A stretch of 64,000 bases of DNA from Cryomorphaceae bacterium 1068 (GCA_027214385.1 JAPVXR010000008.1:1-64000); one strand, 5' to 3'. Shown: positions 7,625 to 17,192, numbered from the stretch's first letter. Translations and numbers: made by a program. The notes: generated by a model from the letters alone, not told the origin.

Positions 7625-9143
7625 TGTCTTTTTTGAAAAAATCATCTTCGCTATTCTCATTCATGCGCGATTGCATGGTAATCGTTTGGAAACGATCAAA
7701 ATCCGAGCCACCTGGCAGAGCGCCGTTGTCGTCGTATGAGGTTTCCAAGTTTTCAAATTTAGCGAAGTCTTTCACGAACTTCAACGAAACCGTGTCCAAC
7801 GCTCCGTTTCTGTGCTTAGCGATAATCACCTGACCGATACCTAGCAACGAATTTCCCTCTTCGTCTTGGTCCAGATCGTAGTATTCCGGGCGGTAGATGA
7901 ATGACACAATGTCCGCATCTTGTTCAATTGCTCCTGATTCACGCAAGTCAGAAAGCATCGGCTTTTTGTCTCCACCTCTGGTTTCCACCGCACGACTGAG
8001 CTGAGAAAGAGCGATAATCGGTATGTTCAATTCTTTGGCAATCGTTTTAATAGAACGTGAGATAGTCGAGATTTCTTGCTCTCGGTTTCCTTTATCGCTT
8101 CCCGCCGTCATCAACTGAAGGTAGTCGACAATGATGAGCTGGATGTCATGTTTCGATTTCAGTCGACGCGCCTTTGCACGCAACTCGAAAACTGAAAGTG
8201 AAGGCGTATCGTCAACGTAGATAGGGGCAGTACTTAATTTCTTTATTCGTGTATGTAGCTGAGTAAACTCGTGATCCTCCAAATTACCTTTTCGAATTTT
8301 CTCACCTTTTATTCCCGTTTCAGAAGAAATCAAACGGTTAACCAGCTGAATGGAACTCATCTCCAGACTAAATATCGCCACAGGCAAATTGAAATCCACT
8401 GCAATATTTCGAGCCATAGAAACAACGAAGGCTGTTTTTCCCATACCCGGTCTTGCAGCTACAATAATCATGTCAGATTTTTGCCATCCCGATGTGACTC
8501 TGTCTAGCGCATGGAAGCCCGAAGGCACTCCACTCACACCATCAACATTTTTCTTGGCAGCTTCAATGTTTTCGATGGCTTGTTTTATAACGTCGCTCAT
8601 CGTGTCGTACTCCTTTCGGATGTTTCCTTGAGCCACCGTAAAGAGATCTCTCTCTGCCTTGTCCAAAAGGTCGAATACATCGGTGCTTTCCTCGTAGGCT
8701 TCTTTGATCGTTTCGGAAGAAATCCGAATTAATTCCCGCAGGATGTGTTTCTGAGAAATGATACGAGAATGAAACTGAATATTCGCAGAACTCGCTACGC
8801 GATTCGTGAGGAAGCTGATGTAGTAAGCTCCACCTACCATTTCAAGATCTCCTGACTTTCGCAATTCTGAGGTAACCGTCAAAATATCAATCGGCTCTGA
8901 GCGCTGAAAAAGATCGTGAATCGCTGAAAAAATCTTCTGGTGACTTTCTTTGTAAAACGACTCGGGCTTGAGAATATCAATAACTTCGTTCACAGCTTCG
9001 CGCTCTAACATCAAGGCACCCAATACAGCTTCCTCAAGATCAGTAGCCTGGGGAGGGATTTTGCCTAAGTCATTGTTTTGTATTGGGGATCTGCTTGCGG
9101 TTTTCCGCCAATTGTCAGATTTTTTTTGCGAAATTTCTTCCAT
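7602..9143 (-). CDS. dnaB: Replicative DNA helicase DnaB
   Basis: The 513-residue protein has the DnaB N-terminal domain (PQATDLEEAVLGALM, about 30-135) and a RecA-like helicase core. The Walker A motif RPGMGKTA lies at 231-238, a Walker B-like LIIVDYLQLM near 340, and the conserved ALSQLSRAVE and SDLRESGAIEQDAD motifs follow. The acidic tail (SEDDFFKKDNDEDSPF) is usual in Bacteroidota. No intein is present. It unwinds DNA ahead of the replication fork. A TATCTTTG box sits only four bases before the ATG, suggesting a nearly leaderless mRNA. It reads divergently from the lipoprotein gene at 9198. Confidence 0.97.
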   Translation of the reverse strand: MEEISQKKSDNWRKTASRSPIQNNDLGKIPPQATDLEEAVLGALMLEREAVNEVIDILKPESFYKESHQKIFSAIHDLFQRSEPIDILTVTSELRKSGDLEMVGGAYYISFLTNRVASSANIQFHSRIISQKHILRELIRISSETIKEAYEESTDVFDLLDKAERDLFTVAQGNIRKEYDTMSDVIKQAIENIEAAKKNVDGVSGVPSGFHALDRVTSGWQKSDMIIVAARPGMGKTAFVVSMARNIAVDFNLPVAIFSLEMSSIQLVNRLISSETGIKGEKIRKGNLEDHEFTQLHTRIKKLSTAPIYVDDTPSLSVFELRAKARRLKSKHDIQLIIVDYLQLMTAGSDKGNREQEISTISRSIKTIAKELNIPIIALSQLSRAVETRGGDKKPMLSDLRESGAIEQDADIVSFIYRPEYYDLDQDEEGNSLLGIGQVIIAKHRNGALDTVSLKFVKDFAKFENLETSYDDNGALPGGSDFDRFQTITMQSRMNENSEDDFFKKDNDEDSPF

Positions 9144-9147
9144 TGTT

Positions 9148-9155
9148 CAAAGATA
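9148..9155 (-). promoter_or_regulatory. -7 promoter box of dnaB
   Basis: TATCTTTG on the minus strand matches the Bacteroidota TAnnTTTG consensus exactly. The dnaB ATG follows after four bases (AACA). No clear TTTG -33 element is seen at the expected distance. Confidence 0.5.
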
Positions 9156-9197
9156 CAATCTCTATTGCGCCTTCACTATTTATTGGCATTTCAGGAT

Positions 9198-10514
9198 ATG
9201 AAAAGTTTTAAGAAGTACTTCTCAACATTTGTTCATACCGGACTTGCAATTTCTGTACTCTTCTCGCTCTCATCGTGTAAGGACGATGAAGATGAAAATC
9301 CGCCTCGCATTACCATCGAATCCCCATTCGAGAATCAGACGTTTTCTTCCACAGATACGATTGAGGCAAGTGCTGTCATAACGGACAATGAGCAAATAAC
9401 TTCTGTAGAACTCGAAATTCTCGACTTGGAGTTCAATCAAGTGGGCACCAAACGGAGCTATCCAGCGTCAGGATCTACGTTTAGTTTTGGACAACTATTT
9501 CCAGTCGGCGCTCCCGAATTGTCCACGGGTGATTACTATTTGGCTTTTCGAGCCAACGACGGCAGAAACGTAGGATCTGCTTTTGTGAAAATTCGAATAA
9601 ACGCTATTCCCAGAGAATTAGAAGGAGTTCTGGTTTTGACTAGTCAAGACAATCAATCATACCTCTACTACCGCGAGGAGGGTGAAAACGAGTTTGAGAT
9701 AGAGCATAATTTTTTCTCTGATGCCGTTGGTGGCGGATTAAACTATCGACAGAATATTTTTGCGACCGCAGGAGGAGAGGCGGGGAATGCAGATTTTTTT
9801 GAAACAGACGAATTCTCCATTGTCAATTCCCTTCCTGGATTCGGCAATATTGGACTTCCTTTTTATTTGTCTATAACCTTTGATGATGATTTGGAGCAAT
9901 TCATCGTTACTCAACGAGACGGGCGCATAAGAGTGTTAGACAAGTCTGCCTTTGCTTTGATCGGCTTTGATGGGTTAGTGAATCATCTTCCCTTGAAAGT
10001 CTTTGGCAATCAAGACGGATATTTTCTTTGTGAAAAAGAAATTGACGGACCCATCTATTCCCTCACTTTCTACTCCTTTCAAGGGCTGCTTTTAGACAAT
10101 TACCCGGTTGCAGGAGAGGTGAAGGGAGTGTTTGATCTAAGTCTCAATGAGAAATTTGTTTGGGTTGATGATCCTGAAGGTCTGGAGTTAAGAGTACTCA
10201 ATGTGTCCACCGAGTTTCTCTCTCTTCCTTACGAAAGAATCGGCTCCAGGCTTTCCGACGTTATTCGTACAGGAAACAATGCTTTTATCATAAGCACGTC
10301 TGAAGGATTGCTTCGGTACAATTACTCAAATGGTGGAACGGTAATTTTCAATAGTTCTGCCCCCGAAGGAGAGCTATTCTTTGATGATCTGAATCAGTTG
10401 ATATATCTCGTTAGCGGCCAAGAAGCCACTATTTACGGCATGAATGGATCCGAATTGGGAGGGTTTTCCTTCCCTCGTGAAATCGTTTATGTGGGTTTTG
10501 ATTACAACCGTTAA
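9198..10514 (+). CDS. Surface lipoprotein with Ig-like and propeller-like domains
   Basis: ATG 9198 gives 438 residues with a lipoprotein signal (SLSSC, Cys27). The following KDDEDE strongly resembles the acidic export signal that sends lipoproteins to the surface in Bacteroidota. Residues about 33-135 look like an Ig/cadherin-like domain ([28 protein letters not shown]). The remainder, about 140-438, has repeated beta strands with phrases such as [14 protein letters not shown] and [17 protein letters not shown], consistent with a beta-propeller. No catalytic motif is visible. An upstream in-frame extension overlaps dnaB and lacks a signal sequence. The stop codon overlaps that of accA by four bases (shared TTAA). 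Confidence 0.75.
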   Translation: MKSFKKYFSTFVHTGLAISVLFSLSSCKDDEDENPPRITIESPFENQTFSSTDTIEASAVITDNEQITSVELEILDLEFNQVGTKRSYPASGSTFSFGQLFPVGAPELSTGDYYLAFRANDGRNVGSAFVKIRINAIPRELEGVLVLTSQDNQSYLYYREEGENEFEIEHNFFSDAVGGGLNYRQNIFATAGGEAGNADFFETDEFSIVNSLPGFGNIGLPFYLSITFDDDLEQFIVTQRDGRIRVLDKSAFALIGFDGLVNHLPLKVFGNQDGYFLCEKEIDGPIYSLTFYSFQGLLLDNYPVAGEVKGVFDLSLNEKFVWVDDPEGLELRVLNVSTEFLSLPYERIGSRLSDVIRTGNNAFIISTSEGLLRYNYSNGGTVIFNSSAPEGELFFDDLNQLIYLVSGQEATIYGMNGSELGGFSFPREIVYVGFDYNR

Positions 10515-11464
10515 GAGGTTACGCCCATCTTCGAAAACTTATTGATTCGAGCGTTCACCAATTTGTCGGAAGGCAAGTTCTCCAGTTTTTCCAAGTTTGC
10601 CAAGATGGCTTCTTTCACGTTTTTGAAAGTCGTTTCCCGATCAATATGTGCGCCTCCTAGGGGTTCTTTGATGATTCCGTCAATGAGCTTATTTTTGAGC
10701 ATATTGTCAGGAGTTAGCTTAAGTGCCTCGGCGGCCTCGATCTTATGATCCCAATTGCGCCAAAGAATGGTGGAGCAGTTTTCGGGCGAAATAACCGAAT
10801 ACCAAGAGTTCTCAAGCATAAGCACTTTATCTCCGACACCTATTCCCAAAGCCCCACCAGATGCACCTTCTCCGATGATAATGCATACGATGGGCACTTT
10901 AAGCTTGGCCATTTCGTAGAGGTTTCTGGCAATGGCTTCTCCCTGTCCGCGTTCCTCGGCTTCCAAGCCTGGGAATGCACCCGGAGTATCGATCAAAGTC
11001 ACAACGGGAATGTCGAACTTCTCGGCTAATTTCATTAGCCTGAGTGCCTTTCTATAACCTTCAGGGTTTGGCATACCAAAGTTTCTGAACTGGCGCATTT
11101 TAGTATTGATACCTTTTTGCTGACCGATGAACATAACCGGCTTACCATTTACCTTTCCCAATCCACCTACCATGGCTTTATCGTCTTTTACATTGCGATC
11201 ACCATGCAACTCGATAAATGTACCATCGGTTAGATACTCGATATAGTGAAGTGTGTATGGTCTTTCAGGATGTCTCGAAACCTGAACCCTTTGCCAAGGA
11301 GTCAGGTTTTGGTAGATCTCTTTTCTCTTTTTTTGAATTTTCTTTTCCAAATCACGTATGGATTTGGACATGTCCACTTCACCCTTGTCGGAGATCTCTT
11401 TCGTTTTCTCCAGTTGTTCCATCAATTCGCCAATAGGCTCTTCGAAATCGAGTAATACTGCCAT
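10511..11464 (-). CDS. accA: Acetyl-CoA carboxylase carboxyltransferase subunit alpha
   Basis: The 317-residue length and domain content are standard for AccA: an N-terminal helical part (residues 1-60), then the carboxyltransferase fold with [49 protein letters not shown] and [15 protein letters not shown]. With AccD it transfers the carboxyl group from biotin to acetyl-CoA, making malonyl-CoA for fatty acid synthesis. AccD and AccBC are not in the window. An exact TAACTTTG box lies 44 bases upstream of the ATG. It is divergent from ispE. Confidence 0.97.
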   Translation of the reverse strand: MAVLLDFEEPIGELMEQLEKTKEISDKGEVDMSKSIRDLEKKIQKKRKEIYQNLTPWQRVQVSRHPERPYTLHYIEYLTDGTFIELHGDRNVKDDKAMVGGLGKVNGKPVMFIGQQKGINTKMRQFRNFGMPNPEGYRKALRLMKLAEKFDIPVVTLIDTPGAFPGLEAEERGQGEAIARNLYEMAKLKVPIVCIIIGEGASGGALGIGVGDKVLMLENSWYSVISPENCSTILWRNWDHKIEAAEALKLTPDNMLKNKLIDGIIKEPLGGAHIDRETTFKNVKEAILANLEKLENLPSDKLVNARINKFSKMGVTS

Positions 11465-11508
11465 AATCTCTTTCTTGTTAATTCGAAAGTACTATTTAAA
11501 TCAAAAAG

Positions 11509-11516
11509 CAAAGTTA
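11509..11516 (-). promoter_or_regulatory. -7 promoter box of accA
   Basis: TAACTTTG on the minus strand is an exact TAnnTTTG match, 44 bases before the accA ATG. A GGTTTC about 20 bases further upstream is only a weak -33 candidate. Confidence 0.5.
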
Positions 11517-11541
11517 AGAAGGTTTTTCAGCGTGAAACCGA

Positions 11542-11549
11542 CATATTTG
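11542..11549 (+). promoter_or_regulatory. -7-like box of ispE
   Basis: CATATTTG differs from TAnnTTTG at one base and is followed after four bases (CGTC) by the ispE ATG. This is the same short spacing seen at dnaB, rlmH and the gene at 42110. Confidence 0.4.
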
Positions 11550-11553
11550 CGTC

Positions 11554-12369
11554 ATGGTTCTTTTTCCCAATGCAAAAATCAATTTTGGACTTGAAATTCT
11601 GCGCAAGCGCGAAGATGGATTTCATGACATAGACTCGGTTTTTTACCCCATACCACTTTCCGATGCGCTCGAAGTAGTTCCTGATTCACAATCAGGTAAA
11701 GATCAGTGGCACTATTCTGGTTTGAGTATTCCGGGTAGCAGCAGTGACAATCTTTGTACGCGAGCTCTGAGTCTTCTTCGGGAACGAATTGAAATACCAA
11801 ATCTGTCAACATTTTTGCACAAAGCCATTCCGATGGGAGCGGGGCTAGGAGGTGGGTCTGCTGATGGTTCCTTCTTTATTAGAGGTTTGAATGAACTATT
11901 CGAACTAGCACTTAGTGATGAAGAAATGGAAGGAATGGCGCTTTCCTTAGGAAGTGACTGTCCGTTTTTTATCAAAAATCTCCCTGCAAGAGCACAAGGG
12001 AGAGGTGAGATTCTTAATCTGGTTGAACTCCACTTACAAGGGAAGCATTTGGTTCTTATCTGTCCCGATATTCACGTCTCAACCAAGGAGGCTTACTCAG
12101 TGATTAAGCCCGATGACTCGCATGAATCTCCTGCGGATATAGTCAGCAAACCAATCGAACAATGGCGAGGAAATCTTAGGAATCGATTTGAGGAATATGC
12201 TTTTGAAAAGTATCCTCGGTTGGCTGAAATCAACGAGAAACTCTACAATGCCGGTGCTCTTTACGCCTCGATGACAGGCAGTGGATCAGCGATCTATGGT
12301 ATTTTTGAAGAGGCTGTAGAAAGAAGCCTCTTGTCGGAATTCGATTCAGTTTTTATCTCCGAGCTTTAA
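11554..12369 (+). CDS. ispE: 4-diphosphocytidyl-2-C-methyl-D-erythritol kinase
   Basis: This GHMP kinase of 271 residues begins with the typical FPNAKINFGLEILRKREDGFH. It has the glycine-rich ATP loop PMGAGLGGGSADGS (about 90-103), the LGSDCPFF motif and the C-terminal MTGSGSAIYGIF. It phosphorylates CDP-methylerythritol in the MEP route to isoprenoid precursors. It stands alone here; other MEP genes are not in the window. Its stop is separated by two bases from that of the convergent LptF/G gene. Confidence 0.96.
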   Translation: MVLFPNAKINFGLEILRKREDGFHDIDSVFYPIPLSDALEVVPDSQSGKDQWHYSGLSIPGSSSDNLCTRALSLLRERIEIPNLSTFLHKAIPMGAGLGGGSADGSFFIRGLNELFELALSDEEMEGMALSLGSDCPFFIKNLPARAQGRGEILNLVELHLQGKHLVLICPDIHVSTKEAYSVIKPDDSHESPADIVSKPIEQWRGNLRNRFEEYAFEKYPRLAEINEKLYNAGALYASMTGSGSAIYGIFEEAVERSLLSEFDSVFISEL

Positions 12370-12371
12370 GC

Positions 12372-13451
12372 CTATTTCTGTGCTCTTCTTAGCACAAGCA
12401 CGGCAATTCCCGCAAAGAATATATTGGGTAGCCAAACCGCTAGCATTGGATTGAGACCGGCGTTGGTAGCCGCTACGGTAGTTACCTTCATGGCAAATAT
12501 GTAAACCACGGCTATTAGAACGCCTGTGGCCATATGAACTCCTATTCCTCCTCTTGTTTTGCGTCCCGCTAGTGACACTGCTATCACTGTAAGAATATAG
12601 GTAGCAAATGGGTAAGAGGTTCTTTGGTGCTTTTCAATCTCAAAAAACACCGTTTGATCTGAACCTTTCTGACGCTCTGCTTCGATGAAATTTGTCAATT
12701 CTTGATACCCCATTGTTGAGGCTATATTGAGTTTGACGCCAAAGTCGGTTGGCCTCATATTAAGAAGTGTATCCAGTTTGGTGCCTTTCGAGATTTTCTC
12801 ACCTTCATCGGTAAATTCTCGCACACGATACCCTTGAATTTCCCACTTGCCTGATGCGGTATCAAATTTGGCACGATCGGCCATAAGCTTATACTCCAGC
12901 TTGCCTTCATCATTCCATTTTTCTAAAGAGAACTTGTATCCGATATTATTGATCGTACTGAACGTTTCAAAATAAGCCAAGGTATTCTCCTCAATTTCCC
13001 TGTGGAGATTGTCATCCTTTATTTTGAATTTTTTGTTCATGTATTGCTCCTCGAACTGAATACGAACGCGATTAGCAATGGGCAGTTGGTAGTGGGTAAA
13101 GTAAAGTGAAATACCCACTAAGATTGTGGCTGCAATGAAGTAAGGCCTTAGCAGTCTCCTGAAGGAAATGCCTCCGGCGAATATGGCTATGATTTCAGAC
13201 CGCTGAGCGAGCTGGCTGGTAAAGAGTAGTACGCTCAAAAAGATGAGCAGAGAACTGAAAAGATTCCCAAAGTAGAAGACAAAGTTGAGGTAATACTTGA
13301 AGATGATCTGATCAAGAGGGGCATCGTACTTTATAAAACGCTCGAGTTGCTCAGACACATCAAATACGATGGCAATGGACATAATCAGCGCCAGCATAAA
13401 AAAGAAGGTTCCCAAGAACCGCTTTATGATGTATAGGTCGAGTATTTTCAT
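12372..13451 (-). CDS. LptF/LptG-family permease of the LPS exporter
   Basis: The 359-residue protein shows the YjgP/YjgQ architecture: an N-terminal pair of membrane helices (LDLYIIKRFLGTFFFMLALI), a conserved SEIIAIFAGGISFRRLLRP cytoplasmic segment, a central periplasmic beta-jellyroll (about 130-260), and C-terminal helices ending LVLRRAQK. In the LptBFGC complex it moves lipopolysaccharide from the inner membrane toward the Lpt bridge. Whether it is the F or G paralogue cannot be decided from sequence alone. It starts three bases after tgt ends, so the two form an operon, a linkage I recall from many Bacteroidota. Confidence 0.92.
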   Translation of the reverse strand: MKILDLYIIKRFLGTFFFMLALIMSIAIVFDVSEQLERFIKYDAPLDQIIFKYYLNFVFYFGNLFSSLLIFLSVLLFTSQLAQRSEIIAIFAGGISFRRLLRPYFIAATILVGISLYFTHYQLPIANRVRIQFEEQYMNKKFKIKDDNLHREIEENTLAYFETFSTINNIGYKFSLEKWNDEGKLEYKLMADRAKFDTASGKWEIQGYRVREFTDEGEKISKGTKLDTLLNMRPTDFGVKLNIASTMGYQELTNFIEAERQKGSDQTVFFEIEKHQRTSYPFATYILTVIAVSLAGRKTRGGIGVHMATGVLIAVVYIFAMKVTTVAATNAGLNPMLAVWLPNIFFAGIAVLVLRRAQK

Positions 13452-13454
13452 GCC

Positions 13455-14585
13455 TTAAAGGCGGCTTTCGAGCTTTTTTACCATTTGGTTTTTCCAACCG
13501 GCAAAGGTACCCTCCTGAATTTTCTTTCGGGCTTCGCCAACCAACCACAAATAAAAGGCCAAGTTGTGAATACTCGCAATTTGTGCTCCGAGCATTTCTT
13601 TACTAATGATCAGATGCCTCAGGAATGCCTTTGAATATGCTTGATCAACGTAGGAAGTTCCATTCGGATCGATAGGCGAAAAATCATCCATCCACTTCGC
13701 ATTTCGAATGTTAATGATTCCTTCGGAGGTAAATAGCATTCCATTTCTGGCATTTCTTGTCGGCATCACGCAGTCAAACATATCAATGCCAAGTGCAATA
13801 TTTTCCAAAAGGTTGGCTGGTGTGCCGACTCCCATCAAGTATCTGGGTTTATCCTTGGGTAGAATTTGACAGACCACATCGGTCATTGCGTACATTTCTT
13901 CGGCTGGTTCTCCCACCGATAGACCGCCTATGGCATTCCCTTCGCGACCTTGAGCGGCTATAAATTCTGCAGATTGCTTTCGCAAATCAGGATAGACGCT
14001 TCCTTGAACAATGGGGAAGAAGGTTTGACGGTACCCGTATTTGTCGGGTGTATTGTCAAATCGATCGCAACAGCGCTTCAGCCAGCGGTGTGTCATATGC
14101 ATGCTGTTCTCAGCATAGTCGTATTCGCAAGGATAAGGAGTGCACTCATCAAATGCCATAATGATGTCTGCACCGATCGTGCGCTGCACATCTACCGCTC
14201 GTTCAGGTGTGAAAAAATGCTTCGCTCCGTCGATGTGCGACTTAAAGCTGACACCGCTTTCAGTAATTTTTCGATTATTCGAAAGGGAATAAACTTGGTA
14301 TCCTCCGCTATCGGTGAGTTGAGGTTTGTTCCATCCGTTGAAGGCATGCAGGCCACCTGCCTTGCTAATGGTTTCAATTCCCGGTCGAAGGTAGAGGTGG
14401 TATGTATTACCCAGAATGATCTGGGCCTTAATGTCCTCGTCCAATTCTCGGGGGTGAACACCTTTTACTGCTGCCGCCGTGCCGACAGGCATAAAAATGG
14501 GTGTTTCGATCGTACCGTGATCGGTTTCCAGCTCGCCTGCTCTCGCATTCGACTTAGGGTCTTCGGCTATAAGTTTAAATTCCAA
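13455..14585 (-). CDS. tgt: Queuine/tRNA-guanine transglycosylase
   Basis: Tgt exchanges guanine for a queuosine precursor at the wobble base of GUN anticodons. Visible motifs are ETPIFMPVGT, LGNTYHLYLRPG, LTDSGGYQVYSL, the catalytic MAFDECTPYP, GLSVGEP, RYLMGVGTP and FDCVMPTRNARNG. I place the start at TTG 14585, giving 376 residues, the family's usual length. An AAGGAG lies just before it and a TATCTTTG promoter box 38 bases upstream. The open frame continues to 14888, but that extension runs across the promoter and the next gene and resembles nothing in the family. The usual zinc-site cysteines near the C-terminus are not evident (the DCVMP Cys is separate). It forms an operon with the LptF/G gene. 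Confidence 0.95.
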   Translation of the reverse strand: MEFKLIAEDPKSNARAGELETDHGTIETPIFMPVGTAAAVKGVHPRELDEDIKAQIILGNTYHLYLRPGIETISKAGGLHAFNGWNKPQLTDSGGYQVYSLSNNRKITESGVSFKSHIDGAKHFFTPERAVDVQRTIGADIIMAFDECTPYPCEYDYAENSMHMTHRWLKRCCDRFDNTPDKYGYRQTFFPIVQGSVYPDLRKQSAEFIAAQGREGNAIGGLSVGEPAEEMYAMTDVVCQILPKDKPRYLMGVGTPANLLENIALGIDMFDCVMPTRNARNGMLFTSEGIINIRNAKWMDDFSPIDPNGTSYVDQAYSKAFLRHLIISKEMLGAQIASIHNLAFYLWLVGEARKKIQEGTFAGWKNQMVKKLESRL

Positions 14586-14623
14586 TGCTCCTTGTAAAAC
14601 TTTGTTGATAAATCGAGGGCCGG

Positions 14624-14631
14624 CAAAGATA
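14624..14631 (-). promoter_or_regulatory. -7 promoter box of tgt
   Basis: TATCTTTG on the minus strand is an exact consensus match, 38 bases upstream of the proposed TTG start of tgt. It lies inside the longer open frame, which argues against the longer start. Confidence 0.5.
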
Positions 14632-14676
14632 AGAGGAATAGAAATAGGGAATCGAAAAAGTAATTTTAGCGACTCT

Positions 14677-15810
14677 ATGGAAATCAATGTTTCATCAGAA
14701 TCGGCGATCATTTTTTGGAAAGCACTACTCGTGTTAAGTACACTTGTCCAATTCGGATTTCTGTTTTTAATCAATGGCCGCTTGGCCTTTTTCAAAAACC
14801 CAAAGAAGTCGAATGCCAAGCCACCTGTCAGTATTATTATAGCAGCTCGGAATGAAGAGGAGAACCTCTTGACCAATATGCCGATCATTTTGGAGCAAGA
14901 CTACCCTAAATTTGAAGTGATCGTAATCAACGACAGTTCGGTAGACGATTCCATAACAGTGCTAAAGGCCTATGAAGAAAAGTATCCGAACCTCAGGGTG
15001 ATCAATATTCATGAAAATGATCGCTACGAAGGCGGAAAGAAGTACGCCATTACGCTGGGCGTAAAGGGCGCAAAGTACGAGAGGCTGATTTTTACCGATG
15101 CCGATTGCTTACCCGTTTCACGAAAGTGGATCGAGAAAATGGTAGAGTCGGCTCCGATGGATGGCGCCATAGTTTTGGGCTACAGCCCTTATAGTGCGCA
15201 ACCGGGATTTTTAAATAAAGTCATTCGCTACGATTCCTTTAGCACAGGGTTAAACTATTTAAGCTTTGCCCTTTGCGGAATACCTTATATGGGAGTGGGC
15301 AGAAATCTATCCTATTCGAAATCTTCGTTTTTCTCTGTCGGAGGTTTTAAGTCTCATTACCGTCTCTTATCAGGAGATGATGATTTACTCATCAATCAGA
15401 TCGCTCGAAAAGACAATACATTCATTTGCGTGGGTAAAGAGGCTGAGGTCCAAAGTACGCCTGAACAAGACTGGAAGAGCTATTGGATGCAAAAGCGAAG
15501 ACACCTAACCACAGGTTCAAGCTACCGATTTCTTCACCGTTTTTTACTCCTTCTGCAGCCGATCAGTCTGCTTCTTTTTTGGCTGTCAAGCATTGTCTTA
15601 TTAGTTTCTCACAATTGGTTGGAGATTACTTTGATACTTGTGTTGACCCGTGTTCTGGCTCAAATCCTTATTTTTAGGCGTTCATCGCGTTGGTTAGGTC
15701 AATCAGACCTCACTATATTAGCACCGATATTTGAAATTCTCATTCTAGTTTTCACCACTTGCGCACATGCGGCAAATGCCGTTTCAAAAAGAGTTACATG
15801 GAAGACGTAG
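14677..15810 (+). CDS. Membrane-bound family 2 glycosyltransferase
   Basis: ATG 14677 gives 377 residues. A membrane helix lies at about 12-36. A GT-A catalytic domain follows: VSIIIAARNEEENL, VIVINDSSVDD, FTDADCLP (the DxD-type metal site), SGDDDLLIN (acid/base region) and QKRRHLTTG (the Q/RxxRW-like motif). Two or three C-terminal membrane helices complete it. This is the layout of processive or polyprenyl-linked GT2 enzymes; the sugar cannot be read. The -7-like TAATTTTA at 14661 lies eight bases before the ATG. Its end overlaps the sigma factor gene by 13 bases. Confidence 0.88.
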   Translation: MEINVSSESAIIFWKALLVLSTLVQFGFLFLINGRLAFFKNPKKSNAKPPVSIIIAARNEEENLLTNMPIILEQDYPKFEVIVINDSSVDDSITVLKAYEEKYPNLRVINIHENDRYEGGKKYAITLGVKGAKYERLIFTDADCLPVSRKWIEKMVESAPMDGAIVLGYSPYSAQPGFLNKVIRYDSFSTGLNYLSFALCGIPYMGVGRNLSYSKSSFFSVGGFKSHYRLLSGDDDLLINQIARKDNTFICVGKEAEVQSTPEQDWKSYWMQKRRHLTTGSSYRFLHRFLLLLQPISLLLFWLSSIVLLVSHNWLEITLILVLTRVLAQILIFRRSSRWLGQSDLTILAPIFEILILVFTTCAHAANAVSKRVTWKT

Positions 15811-16412
15811 TATCAAAACTCTCACCAAAGGCCCAGCACGACTACAAACTCGTGAGAAGGGCAGTAGATGATCAAGACCAGGCAGCCTATGCCGAATTGA
15901 TGGAGCGCTACCGCGAGAGCATTTACTACATGCTCTTGAAAATGGTGAATAACCCCGATGATGCGGATGATTTGACCATCGAGGCTTTTGGTAAAGCATT
16001 CAGCAGATTGAAGCAGTACCAGCCTAATTATGCATTCAGTACCTGGATGTTTAAGATCGCTTCAAACAATTGTATTGACTTCATCAGAAAAGAGCGCAAA
16101 AAGCGCACGATGTCGATTGATACAGGTCTGCGAAATGAAGATGGCGACAATGTGACGTACGACATCCAATCGGATGTGAGAGACCCCGAAGAAGAAATGG
16201 TGCGCGACCAAAGAATGGCGGCTATGCGCCAAGTGGTTGATAAGCTGAAGCCACGTTACAAGCAGTTGGTAATCTTGCGTTACTTTAAGGAATATTCCTA
16301 CGACGAAATTGCGCAAGAACTCGACTTGCCGCTTGGTACAGTAAAAGCACAGCTCTTTCGTGCCAGAGATTTTCTCTCTACCATGATGAAGAATACCAAA
16401 GACACCATTTAG
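15798..16412 (+). CDS. RNA polymerase sigma factor, ECF (sigma-24) type
   Basis: The 204-residue protein (ATG 15798, MEDVVSK) has sigma region 2 at about 30-100 (ELMERYRESIYYMLLKM, DDADDLTIEAFGKAF, YAFSTWMFKIASN) and region 4 at about 145-195 (KPRYKQLVILRYFKEYSYDEIAQEL, GTVKAQLFRARDFL). No region 1 or 3 is present. It directs RNA polymerase to alternative promoters. No anti-sigma gene is adjacent, so it resembles the housekeeping-like RpoE-type sigma factors common in Bacteroidota rather than a FecI-type regulator of a neighbouring transporter. It overlaps the upstream GT2 gene by 13 bases and is probably co-transcribed with it. Confidence 0.93.
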   Translation: MEDVVSKLSPKAQHDYKLVRRAVDDQDQAAYAELMERYRESIYYMLLKMVNNPDDADDLTIEAFGKAFSRLKQYQPNYAFSTWMFKIASNNCIDFIRKERKKRTMSIDTGLRNEDGDNVTYDIQSDVRDPEEEMVRDQRMAAMRQVVDKLKPRYKQLVILRYFKEYSYDEIAQELDLPLGTVKAQLFRARDFLSTMMKNTKDTI

Positions 16413-16580
16413 TGTCTGTCCAAAAAGTCCAACTTCTGCGTTACGCTTGTCCTGAAAACAGTCGATTGCGAAAGGCAAACTCCTTATTTTCAGATCTGCG
16501 CAAGCCACTTCGGTAAGCTCAGCACAACGCTTGAATTTGAACTGTTTGAATCATAAACTAGAAAAAACCGTGATTGTTAA
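16413..16580. other. Gap with a possible dispersed intergenic repeat
   Basis: No gene is present. The stretch reads like a non-coding repeat element (CTTCTGCGTTACGCTTGTCC, later CACTTCGGTAAGCTCAGCAC). Its 21-base core at 16474-16494 matches 20956-20976 at 17 of 21 positions. No transposase or clear terminal repeats are visible. Confidence 0.4.
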
Positions 16581-17192
16581 ATGATTGAGCTTTTGACTCA
16601 ATACTTTCCCCAAATTTCTGAAGAGAAGCTGGAGAAATTTGCCGCACTGCAACCTCTTTACGAGGAGTGGAATGCCAAGATAAATGTGATCAGTCGCAAG
16701 GACATGGATCAATTTGAGGAGCGGCATCTTCTTCACTCACTTTGTCTTACCTTTTTTTGGCAACCCCGGTCTGGACAGAAGATTCTGGATATTGGAACGG
16801 GAGGAGGTTTTCCGGGAATTCCCCTGGCCATTCTCTATCCTGATGTGGAGTTTCTTTTGATCGATTCCACTGCCAAGAAGATTAAGGTGGTCAATGAGGT
16901 GGCTGAAGCGCTCGAGCTCAAAAACGTCAAAGCCATTCAAGAACGGGCAGAATATGTAAAAGGGACGTTCGACTCGGTAGTGAGCAGAGCGGTGGCTCGG
17001 CTGGCAGTACTGACGGAATACTGCGTGCATTCTAAAATGAAAACAAAGGAATTGATCTGCTTAAAAGGCGGCGATTTGCGCGAAGAGCAAGAAGAAGTTG
17101 ACCGTTATCCTTCGATTATTTACAAGTTGGACTCTAAGATTAACCGACCGTTTTTTGAGACGAAGAAGGTCGTGAAAGTTACTTACCGTTAA
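16581..17192 (+). CDS. rsmG: 16S rRNA m7G527 methyltransferase RsmG (GidB)
   Basis: This is a compact class I SAM methyltransferase of 203 residues, normal for the family. The SAM-binding loop is ILDIGTGGGFPGIPLAI (about 68-84), followed by the acidic strand end FLLIDST, the VVNEVAEAL helix and the catalytic-side VVSRAVA. The N-terminal NAKINVISRKD motif is also typical. It methylates G527 of 16S rRNA. The gene is single and convergent with the ABC exporter, sharing a TTAA stop overlap. Confidence 0.96.
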   Translation: MIELLTQYFPQISEEKLEKFAALQPLYEEWNAKINVISRKDMDQFEERHLLHSLCLTFFWQPRSGQKILDIGTGGGFPGIPLAILYPDVEFLLIDSTAKKIKVVNEVAEALELKNVKAIQERAEYVKGTFDSVVSRAVARLAVLTEYCVHSKMKTKELICLKGGDLREEQEEVDRYPSIIYKLDSKINRPFFETKKVVKVTYR

